From an uncultured Candidatus Poseidoniales archaeon (GTDB taxonomy: Archaea > Thermoplasmatota > Poseidoniia > Poseidoniales > Poseidoniaceae), in the NCBI GenBank assembly GCA_905182715.1, contig CAJJCP010000013.1:1-64000 (forward strand): a stretch of DNA of 64,000 bases, written 5' to 3'. The position numbers and the translations under genes were made by a program. Shown piece by piece: positions 18,451 to 27,979 of this stretch. Position 1 is the first letter of the stretch, and the number at the start of each line of letters is the position of its first letter. The notes under the pieces were generated by a model. It was given only the letters and a program-made list of their open reading frames with translations. It had not been told where the DNA came from and searched no databases.

Positions 18451-19428
18451 ATGGGTCTACGCAAAGGCAAGAAAAAGAATGCTCAAAACCCCCCTGCTCC
18501 GGGTTTGCCACTGCCCCCGCTCGCTGGTATGCCTCTTCCAGCACCCGCTGGCCTACCATCTCCGCTTCCGGCTCCTGGTGCACTACCACTCCCTGCCGCA
18601 CCACTGCCACTCCCTGCCGCACCACTGCCACTCCCTGCCGCACCAACACCTCTCCCACTCCCCGATGCGACAGTTGCAAATTCCAAACCATCATCTGACG
18701 AGTATGGAAGTATGTGGGCCAAGCGTTCAGACAAACCCCTCCAACAAATCTACGGGCATATTGATCGATTAGCTAAAGGCGAAACTGGCTCACTTCTTGA
18801 CCGGTATTCCGAACGCTTTGGTCATTCACTCGACCGCGAAATCATTGTTCTTCGAAAAAAGGAACACGACTCGAAGGTTTCTGAAATCCGTGACGCACCT
18901 GTTGTGGAATTGCTTAGTGATGAAGGCTCCAGTGACTTACAGTCTCAACTCGCTTCCTTGGAAAAGGAACTTCGAACACTCAAACCTGAATACCAGGCAG
19001 CCAAATCTTCCGGAGATGCTGAACTTCTTGCACAACTCCGTCCTGTTCTCGAAGGGCTCATGTCGGAACGTAAGTTAGTCATGGCTATGATGGAAGAAGA
19101 AAATGAACCAACTGTTGCTGAAGAAGCACTCAGTTCAGAAATTTCGGGTGACACCGACGAACTCTTTGTTGCTTTCGTCGGTCTTGTTGACGAACTCCTT
19201 GGCTCAGACCTCCCAGAAGATGTCGTTTCAGCTTTCATTGCGAGCGATGAGTTTGAAATTTATCAAGAGGTCGGAAATGATCCAGCAGCTGCTGGAGACG
19301 AATTGCGCAGACAATTCGTTGCCATCGTCGATAATCAACTCGGGAACATGAGTGAAGAGTCAGTAACTGCTTTTGTTGAGTCCTCCAGTTTCGAGATGTA
19401 CAGTACAGTCGCAACACTCTATCAGTAG
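18451..19428 (+). CDS. Hypothetical protein with Pro/Leu/Ala-rich N-terminus and coiled coil
   Basis: About 325 residues. After a basic start (MGLRKGKKKN), residues ~12-70 are a low-complexity PLPAAP-type region with three tandem copies of a seven-residue unit. A helical region follows, with a likely coiled coil (LASLEKELRTLKPEYQ) and an acidic C-terminal pair of similar helices (ELFVAFVGLVDELLG and LRRQFVAIVDNQLG). The last two segments look like a duplicated module. GAGGTG seven bases before the ATG supports this start. Function unknown; it sits before a membrane protein that also has a repetitive N-terminus. Confidence 0.6.
   Translation: MGLRKGKKKNAQNPPAPGLPLPPLAGMPLPAPAGLPSPLPAPGALPLPAAPLPLPAAPLPLPAAPTPLPLPDATVANSKPSSDEYGSMWAKRSDKPLQQIYGHIDRLAKGETGSLLDRYSERFGHSLDREIIVLRKKEHDSKVSEIRDAPVVELLSDEGSSDLQSQLASLEKELRTLKPEYQAAKSSGDAELLAQLRPVLEGLMSERKLVMAMMEEENEPTVAEEALSSEISGDTDELFVAFVGLVDELLGSDLPEDVVSAFIASDEFEIYQEVGNDPAAAGDELRRQFVAIVDNQLGNMSEESVTAFVESSSFEMYSTVATLYQ
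18583..18645 (+). repeat. Three-copy 21-bp in-frame direct repeat
   Basis: A 21-base unit containing CCACTCCCTGCCGCA is repeated three times in a row inside the coding region, encoding the Pro/Leu/Ala heptads. The copies are nearly identical in DNA, suggesting recent slippage expansion. Confidence 0.85.
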
Positions 19429-19461
19429 ATGATAGTTGAAGAATGAATAGGAAGTGAAAAT

Positions 19462-20424
19462 ATGGGATTACTCGATAAAGCAAGTGATGTTGGCTCAAAA
19501 TCAGAAAAGAAGCCAGTCGCTAAGGCAGTACCAGTCGCCAAAGCTGTTGCCAAGGCAGCACCTGTTGCCAAAGCAGCACCTGTTGCCAAAGCAGTTGCAA
19601 AAGCAAAACCTGCACAGAAAGTAGTCGCAGCCAAGGCAGCCAAGGCAGCCAAACCGAAGAGAGTACGAGCCACACCAGCCGGGCTCCCTGTAGACTTTGA
19701 AATCGCATCTCCAAATGCACGCCGTATTGCCGGATTAACCAACTTCGTAGTAAATCTTGGACCTATCTTCGGATTTTTGTTCTCTGTGACAATTCTTGAC
19801 GCGTTCACAACAATATTCGCACTCGTCGCTCTTGCCGCATTGATCATGAATTTGGTAGTTGTACCAATTATGTCTGGTCGAACGCTTGGAAATTTTGTTT
19901 CCCGAACAAAGAACATTACTTCGAACGGAAATAAACCAATCTTTTTGCACGCTCTTTTTGTGAATTCAACAGGAATTCTTGCACTCTTGGGATTTATCTT
20001 CTTGATGATCTTCGCAGGTTCAATGTTTTCTACGAAAGGCAGCGAACAAATATTTGCATCTGTTTGGTCCATTCTCGGGATTATATTCATCATCCTCTAC
20101 TTCGTCAATTATTCATTTAAGAAAGGTAGTGAATTGAAACAAGGCCTTTACGACTCATTGTTTGGTGCGTTCCTTGTCAAGCACATACCTGCTGAAGGTG
20201 AAGTTTCAACTGGATTTATCGGCAAGCTCGAAGGCATGGCATCCTACGGCGACCGTTTCACACAACGTCAGGAAGAAAAAACTGCAAAGAGAGCTGCTAA
20301 GGTTGTTTCCGATGCCGAGAAAGCAAAAGAAGTAGCTGCTGATGTAAAAGACGAATCTTCCAAAGAAGAGAGTGAACCTGCAGACGATAAAAATGAGAAG
20401 AAAGACAAGAAGAAAACTAAGTGA
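19462..20424 (+). CDS. RDD-like membrane protein with Lys/Ala repeat tail
   Basis: A 320-residue protein. Residues ~16-70 are a basic low-complexity stretch built from PVAKA and VAKA units. Next comes a membrane domain starting with RRIAGLTNFVVNLGPIFGFLF, whose arrangement recalls RDD-family proteins (an Arg near the first helix, about four or five membrane spans). The C-terminal ~70 residues are charged and Lys/Glu-rich, probably cytoplasmic. Transport or scaffold role is unknown. The basic N-terminus could bind nucleic acid or membrane phosphates, which is speculation. Confidence 0.6.
   Translation: MGLLDKASDVGSKSEKKPVAKAVPVAKAVAKAAPVAKAAPVAKAVAKAKPAQKVVAAKAAKAAKPKRVRATPAGLPVDFEIASPNARRIAGLTNFVVNLGPIFGFLFSVTILDAFTTIFALVALAALIMNLVVVPIMSGRTLGNFVSRTKNITSNGNKPIFLHALFVNSTGILALLGFIFLMIFAGSMFSTKGSEQIFASVWSILGIIFIILYFVNYSFKKGSELKQGLYDSLFGAFLVKHIPAEGEVSTGFIGKLEGMASYGDRFTQRQEEKTAKRAAKVVSDAEKAKEVAADVKDESSKEESEPADDKNEKKDKKKTK
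19516..19640 (+). repeat. Low-complexity VAKA-coding repeat tract
   Basis: Degenerate direct repeats of a unit near GTTGCCAAAGCAG encode the Lys/Ala/Pro/Val-rich tail. Several copies are identical over 10 or more bases. Confidence 0.7.
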
Positions 20425-20441
20425 TGTTACTTGGTGATTCC

Positions 20442-21440
20442 ATGTCATTTTTTTCTACGAAGTGGATGCGTACGCACTTTTGGATTCTCACCTCAGTTTT
20501 CGTTGGCCTCTGCACTTGGAACCAATATCTGTTTCCTTCACCCATTCTTTGGATCATCATCGGTTCGTATTGTTTGTTGAATGCTTATATTGAATTCATG
20601 GTCATTGCACTCTTCATTCAACCAGGTCCAGCTAAAAAATCAATTGAATCGAGTGAATGGCAATCTCACTTCTGCGAATACGATTCACGAACGACACACA
20701 TTCAAACTTTGGAACAAGACCACATAGCGCCGCTCATTGTATTCATTCACGGCTGGAGAGGTTCTTCTGCTTCAGTTCTAGAAAGAGCACAGTGGTTTGT
20801 GGAAAAAGGATGGCATGTGGCTATCTGCGAGTTGCCTGGGCATGGTAAATCGACGGTTGTTCAACGATGGAATGCAATCACTGCTTCGAAGAACTTACAA
20901 CACCATATCAAAAACCTCCACACTCTAATCAAGCAAAAAAATGTTTCACACGTACTCTATTATGGTCACAGCATGGGAGGATATGTGTTCACGCGTATAT
21001 CCTCAGATGAAAGTAACACACCATTCAACTTACCACTGACTGGACTCATTCTTGAATCACCACTGCTATTGTATTCTCAAATACTTGATGAAATACGAGA
21101 CAAACTAAAGATTCCATTTGCGCTCCATCGTTTGCACCTACGTAGGGTCTTTCGCGATGTAAAAAACATGCACCCTTCTATTACATCTGAAAATCTCAAA
21201 CAGTTTGACATACCTCAATGGGGGGTGCCTACTGCTCCGACATTATGCCTTCAAGCTAAAACGGATTCACGTCTAGGAAGGGATCATTATGATGCTGCAG
21301 TTGAGGCATTTACCTCTAAGTGTGAATTTACACATCACTTGATTGAAAGTTTAACTCATTCAGGTGCAAAGACGAATGAGGAACGTGAATCGCTTCTTTT
21401 AGAATGGCTACAAACCTTTGAATCACTCATTCTCAGTTAA
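20442..21440 (+). CDS. Alpha/beta hydrolase, membrane-anchored
   Basis: About 332 residues. Two hydrophobic segments lie near the N-terminus (roughly residues 10-55). The hydrolase core has the oxyanion-side FIHGWRG motif and the nucleophile elbow GHSMGG near residue 175, with a late Asp in TDSRLGRDH and a His in LTHSGA as likely triad members. A lipase, esterase or lysophospholipase-like role at the membrane is plausible; the substrate is not known. The ATG at 20442 is preceded by GGTGATT as for other genes here. Its 3' end overlaps the opposite-strand CBS gene by 18 bases. Confidence 0.75.
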   Translation: MSFFSTKWMRTHFWILTSVFVGLCTWNQYLFPSPILWIIIGSYCLLNAYIEFMVIALFIQPGPAKKSIESSEWQSHFCEYDSRTTHIQTLEQDHIAPLIVFIHGWRGSSASVLERAQWFVEKGWHVAICELPGHGKSTVVQRWNAITASKNLQHHIKNLHTLIKQKNVSHVLYYGHSMGGYVFTRISSDESNTPFNLPLTGLILESPLLLYSQILDEIRDKLKIPFALHRLHLRRVFRDVKNMHPSITSENLKQFDIPQWGVPTAPTLCLQAKTDSRLGRDHYDAAVEAFTSKCEFTHHLIESLTHSGAKTNEERESLLLEWLQTFESLILS

Positions 21441-22457
21441 ATCTGCTTGTTCACGTGCGAGTTCTCGCATGTCATCAACTTCATCAAGTTCATCAACGAT
21501 TTCTTCACCCAAAAGCGTTTCAAGCACATCCTCCATGGTTACAATCCCCGCAGTACCACCAAACTCGTCTTGAACGAGAGCAAATTGCTGCCTTTCTTCG
21601 AGGAACATCTCGAGAACCTCATCAACGTTAGCCGTTGATGGTAACATGGTGACAGATTTCTTGAAATCACGCATAGGCAAATCCCATTCATCGCGGCTAG
21701 CAGCCATTAGAATTTCTGAACGAATCACGATGCCTGAAGCGTCATCGATTGTTTCATCAAAGACCGGAATCCGAGATACACGAATGATTTTGTGCTCATC
21801 TAACACTTCTTGAACAGTACTTGATGAATTGAATGCAGTCATCACGACCCGAGGGGTCATAATATCGACCACTTTGATCTCACGGAGTTTGAGTAGGTTT
21901 TGAATGACCTTACCTTCATCCTCCTCGATGATTCCTTCTTCTCCTCCAAGGTCGGCGAGTGCTGCAACATCATCACGTGTGACTAAAGCATGGTCGCCTT
22001 TTGGTAGAATCGCCTTGAGCGCTTGAATTGGGATAATTATAACCGCTAAAAGTTTAATCAAGATGTTCAATACTTTTCCTGTAAAAGGTGCCAATTTCTT
22101 CCAATATGCAGTTCCCAAAGTTTTCGGAATAATTTCAGACAAAAATAACACTGCAATTGTCAAAATGATTGAAGCTACTGTGAGGGCACTTTCTCCCCAA
22201 ATAGATTGTACTTCGGAACCAACACCAGCAGCGCCCATGGTGTGGGCGATGGTATTGAGTGTCAATATTGCAGTAAGTGGTTTGACGGCGTCATCTTCTT
22301 TGAGATTCGCCCAAATCGCACCACTTTTTTTACCATCCTTTTCCAATACGGCGATATAGGTATGTGGTATTGAAAGAACGACTGCTTCTAAAATAGAGCA
22401 GAGGAAGGAGACTCCGAGAGCGAGAGATGCATACAGGATTAAGGTGGTCATTGCCAT
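21423..22457 (-). CDS. CNNM/HlyC-CorC family protein with CBS pair
   Basis: A 344-residue protein: an N-terminal DUF21/CNNM transmembrane domain with about four hydrophobic segments (residues ~5-150, including SEIIPKTLG), then a tandem CBS module opening with VVDIMTPRVVMTAF near residue 195, and an acidic tail. No C-terminal CorC_HlyC transporter-associated domain is seen. Family members regulate or carry Mg2+ and similar divalent ions, with the CBS pair sensing adenine nucleotides. Located convergent to the hydrolase gene. Confidence 0.87.
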   Translation of the reverse strand: MAMTTLILYASLALGVSFLCSILEAVVLSIPHTYIAVLEKDGKKSGAIWANLKEDDAVKPLTAILTLNTIAHTMGAAGVGSEVQSIWGESALTVASIILTIAVLFLSEIIPKTLGTAYWKKLAPFTGKVLNILIKLLAVIIIPIQALKAILPKGDHALVTRDDVAALADLGGEEGIIEEDEGKVIQNLLKLREIKVVDIMTPRVVMTAFNSSSTVQEVLDEHKIIRVSRIPVFDETIDDASGIVIRSEILMAASRDEWDLPMRDFKKSVTMLPSTANVDEVLEMFLEERQQFALVQDEFGGTAGIVTMEDVLETLLGEEIVDELDEVDDMRELAREQADLTENE

Positions 22458-22622
22458 GTGACTTCTGGGACTCCTAGCGGGTGGCCTGTCTTTAGGAAGA
22501 GCAAGGGGTTATTGAAAATGTCCCTTCGTACACTTTGCAACATCGAATTATGAAGCAGTTGTTAAAAGAACAGGGGTGAAAGTCAAGAGGTGAGTGCATT
22601 TCCAACGAATTGAGGGGCCGTG

Positions 22623-24914
22623 ATGACCGATGAACATGTCTTGATTTGTGTCGCCTGGCCATATGCGAATGGCCCGCTACATCTTGGCCATGTTGCTGGG
22701 TGTTACCTTCCACCCGATATCCAAGCGCGCTTTGAACGGGCACGAGGAAATCGAGTACTCATGGTATCTGGTTCTGATGAACATGGTACTCCAATCACGG
22801 TCACTGCAGAACAGAACGGAATTACCCCGCAACAGGTTGTTGATGAGTACCACACCCTCAACGCAAAGGCCTTGTTAGACCTCGGATGCTCGTGGGAGCC
22901 TAAGGTAGATTCACGCGGAATTGAATTCGGTGGCTCTTTGTTTAACCGTACCACCGATCCACGTCACAAAGAAATGGTCCAAGAAAACTTTCTTCAATTG
23001 ATGAATGCCGGTCTCTTTGAAACCAAAACGATGGAACAATATTATGAGATTCACGCAGATGGCGGAGGTCGTTTCTTGCCAGACAGGTACGTGGAAGGCA
23101 TCTGCCCTGCCTGTTCCGCAGATGGTGCGAGGGGTGACCAATGCGACGAATGCGGTGCAACCTATGAATCATCTGAACTCAAAAACCCAGTTTCAAAGAT
23201 GAACCCTGGCGCTGCAATCGAAATACGAGATACCGACCACCTTTTCTACCGTCTCGACGCATTTCAAGGCGTTCTCGAACAACATGCTTCCAATCAGCAA
23301 GGCAGCTGGAAATCAAATGTCCGAGCAATGACCAAACAATGGCTCGATATGGGCTTGAGGCCACGTGCAGTCACCCGTGATCTGTCATGGGGCATTCCTT
23401 TACCAATGGATGGCGATGAATGGGATGGTAAGTGCGTCTATGTATGGTTCGAGGCAGTACAAGGTTATTCGACATGCGCCCGAATATGGGCTGAAGAAAT
23501 TGCAGCACCACACGACCACAGTCTCGGTAAGGATGCTTGGAAAAAGTGGTGGTGTGTAGCGGAAGATGGTACGATTCCTCGTCACTTGTATTTCCTTGGC
23601 AAAGATAACATTCCATTCCACACGGTCATTTGGCCTGCTCTCATCATGGGACTTAACCATGCAAAGAATGGCAAAACAATTGACGAACCGATTCAATTAC
23701 CGGGTCCGGGTGATTACGCATTAGAGTCAAATGTTCCTGCTATGGAATATTTGATGCTCGCAGGTGGTCAATTTTCTAAATCTCGGAAGCATGCTGTGTG
23801 GCTCCCATCTTTCTTGGAACGTTTCGACCCTGACACACTCCGCTACTATCTTGGAATTAATATGCCAGAAAACCATGACACGGATTTTAACTGGCCAGAC
23901 TTTGTTGAAAAAATCAACAGTGAACTTATTGCTGCATATGGTAATTTTGTTCATCGAGTTTTGACGCTTGGCGCCCGTTTACCATCATCTGAAACCGGTC
24001 CGTTCACTGCATTTGATCATCTCGTGAACACTCGTGAGACTCAACAGAAACTCGAAGCACTTCATGCATCGATTACCGAGTCTCTCTCACGACATCGATA
24101 CAAAGAAGCATTGAGGTTTGCAATGAATGCAGCTCAGGTTGGAAATCAATTGCTTCAATCAGCAACACCTTGGAAGTATCTTTCTGAATCTGATGATGGT
24201 TCGAACCCTCAGTATACCGATGAAAGGAATGCTGCAATGGCTTCTCTCTCCTTTGGTTGGCGCATTGCCAGATTCTTATCAATCACAATGCAGCCATTTT
24301 TGCCCTTCAGTTCTGCTCGACTCTGGTCATCGCTTGGCCAACCTGGAGATGTGTCACAAATCCCCTGGGATTCCGCAATCGATTGGACAGAACCAATGAC
24401 ATGGAATACTGCCAAACCCGAACCCTTGTTCCAACGTCTCGATTTAGAAGAAATTCTCGCCTCTGAACAGTCACTTGTTGACTCTTCGGAATCGAAAGAA
24501 CAGCCTGGCCACACAGTAAAAGGTGGTAAAAAGAAGAAGAAACCCACGGAGGAACCAAAGATGACAGACGCACCAGAAGGAATAACATACCTCGATTTCG
24601 AGACATTTATGGAAGTTGACTTACGAGTTGGAAAGATTACTACGGTTGAAGACCACCCGAATGCGGACCGTTTGTTCGTCGTATCAATTGATGATGGAAC
24701 TGAACAAGGCAGGACCATTTGTGCAGGTTTGAAGGAATATTATTCTGCAGAAGAGATGACCGGTAAATCAGTGGTATTTGTTGCGAATCTCAAACCGCGT
24801 GCTTTGCGCGGCGTCACTTCAGAAGGGATGATGCTCGCAGCAGATGACGGTGAGGGTAAGGTTCGCCTCATTACCATCGATGGTGATATTTCAACAGGTT
24901 CACAAGTACGTTGA
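22623..24914 (+). CDS. metG: Methionyl-tRNA synthetase with fused C-terminal tRNA-binding domain
   Basis: About 763 residues. The class I signature is ANGPLHLGHVAG near residue 20 (HLGH); the KMSKS-like loop is GGQFSKSRKH near residue 383. The zinc knuckle region has CPAC and CDECG near residues 160-178. A Lys-rich linker (GGKKKKKP) leads to a C-terminal EMAP-II/Trbp111-like OB domain from about residue 655 (VDLRVGKITTVEDHPNADRL). ATG 22623 is preferred to the adjacent GTG at 22620. In some archaea this OB domain is a separate protein; here it is fused. Confidence 0.95.
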   Translation: MTDEHVLICVAWPYANGPLHLGHVAGCYLPPDIQARFERARGNRVLMVSGSDEHGTPITVTAEQNGITPQQVVDEYHTLNAKALLDLGCSWEPKVDSRGIEFGGSLFNRTTDPRHKEMVQENFLQLMNAGLFETKTMEQYYEIHADGGGRFLPDRYVEGICPACSADGARGDQCDECGATYESSELKNPVSKMNPGAAIEIRDTDHLFYRLDAFQGVLEQHASNQQGSWKSNVRAMTKQWLDMGLRPRAVTRDLSWGIPLPMDGDEWDGKCVYVWFEAVQGYSTCARIWAEEIAAPHDHSLGKDAWKKWWCVAEDGTIPRHLYFLGKDNIPFHTVIWPALIMGLNHAKNGKTIDEPIQLPGPGDYALESNVPAMEYLMLAGGQFSKSRKHAVWLPSFLERFDPDTLRYYLGINMPENHDTDFNWPDFVEKINSELIAAYGNFVHRVLTLGARLPSSETGPFTAFDHLVNTRETQQKLEALHASITESLSRHRYKEALRFAMNAAQVGNQLLQSATPWKYLSESDDGSNPQYTDERNAAMASLSFGWRIARFLSITMQPFLPFSSARLWSSLGQPGDVSQIPWDSAIDWTEPMTWNTAKPEPLFQRLDLEEILASEQSLVDSSESKEQPGHTVKGGKKKKKPTEEPKMTDAPEGITYLDFETFMEVDLRVGKITTVEDHPNADRLFVVSIDDGTEQGRTICAGLKEYYSAEEMTGKSVVFVANLKPRALRGVTSEGMMLAADDGEGKVRLITIDGDISTGSQVR

Positions 24915-25544
24915 TCACTGAGACATACGCTCATGAACTGCATGCATAATTTTACGTGATATTTCACTGCACTCCATCCGGATAGCAGGTACTCGTTCTC
25001 TCATTTCGCCACCCATATCTTCCGGCAACGACTGTAGATTTATTTCGACATTGAAGAGTGCGCCTTTGACAGCAGCACTTGCTAAAAGTGCCGCAACACC
25101 TACGTCCGATACGGCATTTCCATTCCCATGTACGGCGAGTGCTTCTTGGCAACTGAGCAGTTCCATGCCGAGTACAACGGTTTCGTAAGGAATCTCGGAT
25201 GCTTTGAGCGTAGCCTGTCGAATACTGTTACGCCGTATTTGGATTTCTTCATCGTTTGACTTGGGGAGTCGGAATGCCGCCATTACTTGGTCAAAAGCAT
25301 CACTGTCAAGTTGTGCGAGTTCACCAGAACGACTGTATGTCTTGTCACAAATGGCTTCAGCTTTTTCAGCACCAATCCAACCTTCTTGCCATTTCTCTTT
25401 GCCTAAAGTCAATTGTGCGACCATTCGAGTGAGTGCAGTAGCTTGGCCCAATGCAACTGCTGCAGCAGTTCCCCCACCAGGGGTTGGGTCGGATGAGGCC
25501 AAAGCATCTTGGAAATCGCCAAGAGTCATGTCCATCCAGTTCAT
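24915..25544 (-). CDS. Formimidoyltetrahydrofolate cyclodeaminase
   Basis: A 209-residue all-helical FTCD_C-type protein. The signature SSDPTPGGGTAAAVALGQATAL lies at residues ~18-40. It releases ammonia from 5-formimidoyl-tetrahydrofolate to give 5,10-methenyl-tetrahydrofolate, the last step of histidine degradation. Its ATG overlaps the stop of the formimidoyltransferase gene by four bases (ATGA), so the two act as a translationally coupled pair, corresponding to the two halves of vertebrate FTCD. The ATG at 25544 is chosen over one at 25571 for this reason. Confidence 0.88.
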   Translation of the reverse strand: MNWMDMTLGDFQDALASSDPTPGGGTAAAVALGQATALTRMVAQLTLGKEKWQEGWIGAEKAEAICDKTYSRSGELAQLDSDAFDQVMAAFRLPKSNDEEIQIRRNSIRQATLKASEIPYETVVLGMELLSCQEALAVHGNGNAVSDVGVAALLASAAVKGALFNVEINLQSLPEDMGGEMRERVPAIRMECSEISRKIMHAVHERMSQ

Positions 25545-26587
25545 GCTTTCACCGCCTCGAGCAATGCCCATTCAATTATTCTTTTTTCAGGTACAAAGGT
25601 TTCAAGGCGACTTAATCCCAAACCTTCGATCGCTGCGTTCACAAGTATCCGTTCATCCATTTCTCCTTCTTCGGCATACCAGCGTCCTGATTCAAGCATT
25701 GCTTCAAGCGGAACTAATCCTACAAGTTCACTGCCTGGAGTTTCAATACCGTGATCGCTTGCAATACTTTTGCATGCTTCATAGGCTACATGCATAGGAC
25801 ATTGTTCGACATCTCGCAAATTCATCGAAACTTGGCTGATGCCATGGGTTTCAAGTGAGACGCCCATACCTTGTACCATCGGTAAAATACCACTGATGCG
25901 CATTTTTCTACCGTCTGGTTGTTTGATGAGCCGTCCAGTTGACCGAACAAGGGAACCGATTTTCTTTGCCACCACAGCATCAGGTTCACCGATATTGACG
26001 TTATATGCAACTAAGATTCCTCTCGCCCCAATCGTAATGCCGCCAGAGCGTTTGGCTTGTTCGGTCCACTCTTTTGGACCATAATCAGGAAAACGTGTGT
26101 TTTCTGAATGAGGCGTTACACCACCATTAAGCCGTGCCTCTAATCCTTCATATTGGCCCTTTCGAATTGTTGAAAGTAAATTCTTCTCATCATTCAACGC
26201 TGCCGCCCCATACAAAAATGTAGGGACATTACATTCATTCCCAACACGTTGTGCTAATGAATGAGCCAATTCCACACAATCGTCCATATCCATTCCTTTC
26301 AACGGGACAAATGGGCAGACATCTACTGCTCCAAGCCGTGGATGTTCACCTTCATGCCCCGTCATATCAATTTCTTCTGTTGCCTTTTGAATGAGTCGGA
26401 ATGCAGCCTCCTTGACCGCTTCTGGAGCCCCTGCAATGGTGATGACAGTTCTATTGTAATCGCTGTCAGGTTCTACGCCCAGAACTGCACACCCTTCTAT
26501 CCCGCGAACGACCGAAATAATGCGTTCGATTTTATCGGAATCGCGACCTTCGGATATATTCGGTACGCATTCAACTATTGCTTCCAT
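25541..26587 (-). CDS. ftcD: Glutamate formimidoyltransferase
   Basis: A 348-residue enzyme of the FTCD N-terminal family. It opens with MEAIVECVPNISEGRD, the family hallmark, and has DMTGHEGEHPRLGAVDVCPFVP with the catalytic-region histidine. It moves the formimino group from N-formimino-L-glutamate to tetrahydrofolate, releasing glutamate. With the coupled cyclodeaminase gene and the hutH, hutU and hutI genes elsewhere in the window, it completes histidine breakdown. The ATG at 26587 is chosen from alignment to the family start. Confidence 0.92.
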   Translation of the reverse strand: MEAIVECVPNISEGRDSDKIERIISVVRGIEGCAVLGVEPDSDYNRTVITIAGAPEAVKEAAFRLIQKATEEIDMTGHEGEHPRLGAVDVCPFVPLKGMDMDDCVELAHSLAQRVGNECNVPTFLYGAAALNDEKNLLSTIRKGQYEGLEARLNGGVTPHSENTRFPDYGPKEWTEQAKRSGGITIGARGILVAYNVNIGEPDAVVAKKIGSLVRSTGRLIKQPDGRKMRISGILPMVQGMGVSLETHGISQVSMNLRDVEQCPMHVAYEACKSIASDHGIETPGSELVGLVPLEAMLESGRWYAEEGEMDERILVNAAIEGLGLSRLETFVPEKRIIEWALLEAVKA

Positions 26588-26640
26588 ACGCCGAGGTTGA
26601 AGAGACGGGCTTTGAATGTTAACGCTTCGATTGAAGAAAA

Positions 26641-27924
26641 TCATCCATATAGGGCATCGGGTGAAGAGGTCACACCGCTGGTTGATTTCTTAATTTGAAT
26701 TCTTTCAACAGCGAGTAAGAGATCTGCCTGCGTGATTTTGTTCCGCTTGTCTCGAATTGCAACCATTCCTGCTTCGACGCATGTTGCTTTGAGTTCGGCA
26801 CCTGAATAGCCTTCAGTTTTATCGACAATCGCTTTCAAATTGACTCGTGAAGTTGACATTTTGGAGGTGTGGAGAGCAAGTATATCTTTGCGGCCTGCAG
26901 CATCTGGAAGCGGTATCGTCACAATACGGTCGAAACGACCTGGTCGTAACAATGCATCATCGAGAATATCGGGTCTGTTGGTTGCAGCAATAATCTTGAC
27001 ATTCTCAAGCGAGTCGAAACCATCGAGTTCTGCAAGTAATTGCATCAATGTTCGCTGAACTTCACGGTCCCCACTTGTAGAACCATCCAATCTTTTGGCA
27101 CCAATAGCATCAATTTCATCTAAGAAAATTATTGATGGTGATTTTTCTTTTGCCAAGGAAAATAATTCACGAACCATTCGCCCGCCCTCTCCGATGTATT
27201 TTTGCGCCAATTCGCTACCAACCATCCGAATAAATGTGGCATCTGTTTGATGAGCCACGGCTTTTGCGAGAAGTGTTTTCCCACAACCTGGCGGGCCGAC
27301 GAGTAAAATTCCCTTTGGTGGAATAATCCCAATATCGGTGAACAATTTCGGCTCGAGGAGTGGCAATTCAATCGCTTCTCGAATGGTTTGAATTTGCTCA
27401 TCAAGTCCAGCAACTGAATCATAAGTAACATCTGGTTTCTCAACCATTTCTGCCCCACTCACCATCGGGTCCCATGCTTCATGCAGTACTTCAATGACTG
27501 CCAAAGTATCTTGATTCAATGCAACGCGTGTACCTGGCTTCAATCGTTCAGGGTCTAAGCGTTGATTGAGGGAGACTTGGAATACAGTTCCATTCGATGA
27601 ACGAACGATTGCGGTACGCTCGTCGAGAACATCTTGTAAGTGTCCGATAATCAGTGGTGGAGTTTTCAACAATCGGACTTCATCATCGAGGCGTGTAGCT
27701 CTCTTCTTCAGTGTACGTATCTCTGTTTCCAAATATGAACGTTCATTGATTAAATTCTGAGAATCATCAAGAAGTTTTTGATAATCTTCTTCTAATTGTT
27801 TAATCTCATCATCAGAGTGTGATGGATGAGGGGTATTGCTTTTTTCAACCTCGGAACTCATTGGACTCAAACACTCGTCGTGGCTACAGTTTGTTAAGTC
27901 GTCGCTCTCGTAAATTGCTGTCAT
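26641..27924 (-). CDS. pan: Proteasome-activating nucleotidase (PAN)
   Basis: A 427-residue AAA ATPase. An N-terminal coiled coil spans residues ~40-85, an OB domain follows (HLQDVLDERTAIVRSSNG), then the AAA core with Walker A GPPGCGKT near residue 209, Walker B IIFLDEID near 265, and arginine fingers in LLRPGRFDR. The protein ends in LYG, a hydrophobic-Tyr-X tail of the type that docks into the 20S proteasome and opens its gate. PAN unfolds substrates for the proteasome. ATG at 27924 is preferred to an in-frame TTG at 27942. Confidence 0.93.
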   Translation of the reverse strand: MTAIYESDDLTNCSHDECLSPMSSEVEKSNTPHPSHSDDEIKQLEEDYQKLLDDSQNLINERSYLETEIRTLKKRATRLDDEVRLLKTPPLIIGHLQDVLDERTAIVRSSNGTVFQVSLNQRLDPERLKPGTRVALNQDTLAVIEVLHEAWDPMVSGAEMVEKPDVTYDSVAGLDEQIQTIREAIELPLLEPKLFTDIGIIPPKGILLVGPPGCGKTLLAKAVAHQTDATFIRMVGSELAQKYIGEGGRMVRELFSLAKEKSPSIIFLDEIDAIGAKRLDGSTSGDREVQRTLMQLLAELDGFDSLENVKIIAATNRPDILDDALLRPGRFDRIVTIPLPDAAGRKDILALHTSKMSTSRVNLKAIVDKTEGYSGAELKATCVEAGMVAIRDKRNKITQADLLLAVERIQIKKSTSGVTSSPDALYG

Positions 27925-27979
27925 TCCTTCCGAAGGCTTCAAAGACAGTCACCATGAGCACTATGTGGGACTGAGTGGC

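Noticed and set aside
18583-18645. Considered as a CRISPR-like array
   Set aside because: The repeat units are contiguous, in frame and without spacers, so they are a coding tandem repeat.
18410-18734. Long antisense open frames rich in Gly/Ser/Ala opposite the proline-rich gene
   Set aside because: They are mirror images of the repeat-rich coding strand, with no start context or family resemblance.
22648-23202. Short frames over the start of metG
   Set aside because: Frameshifted shadows of a well-conserved synthetase; no independent start signals.
24209-24718. A 169-codon minus-strand frame inside metG
   Set aside because: It overlaps a clearly coding MetRS region and shows no recognisable domain.
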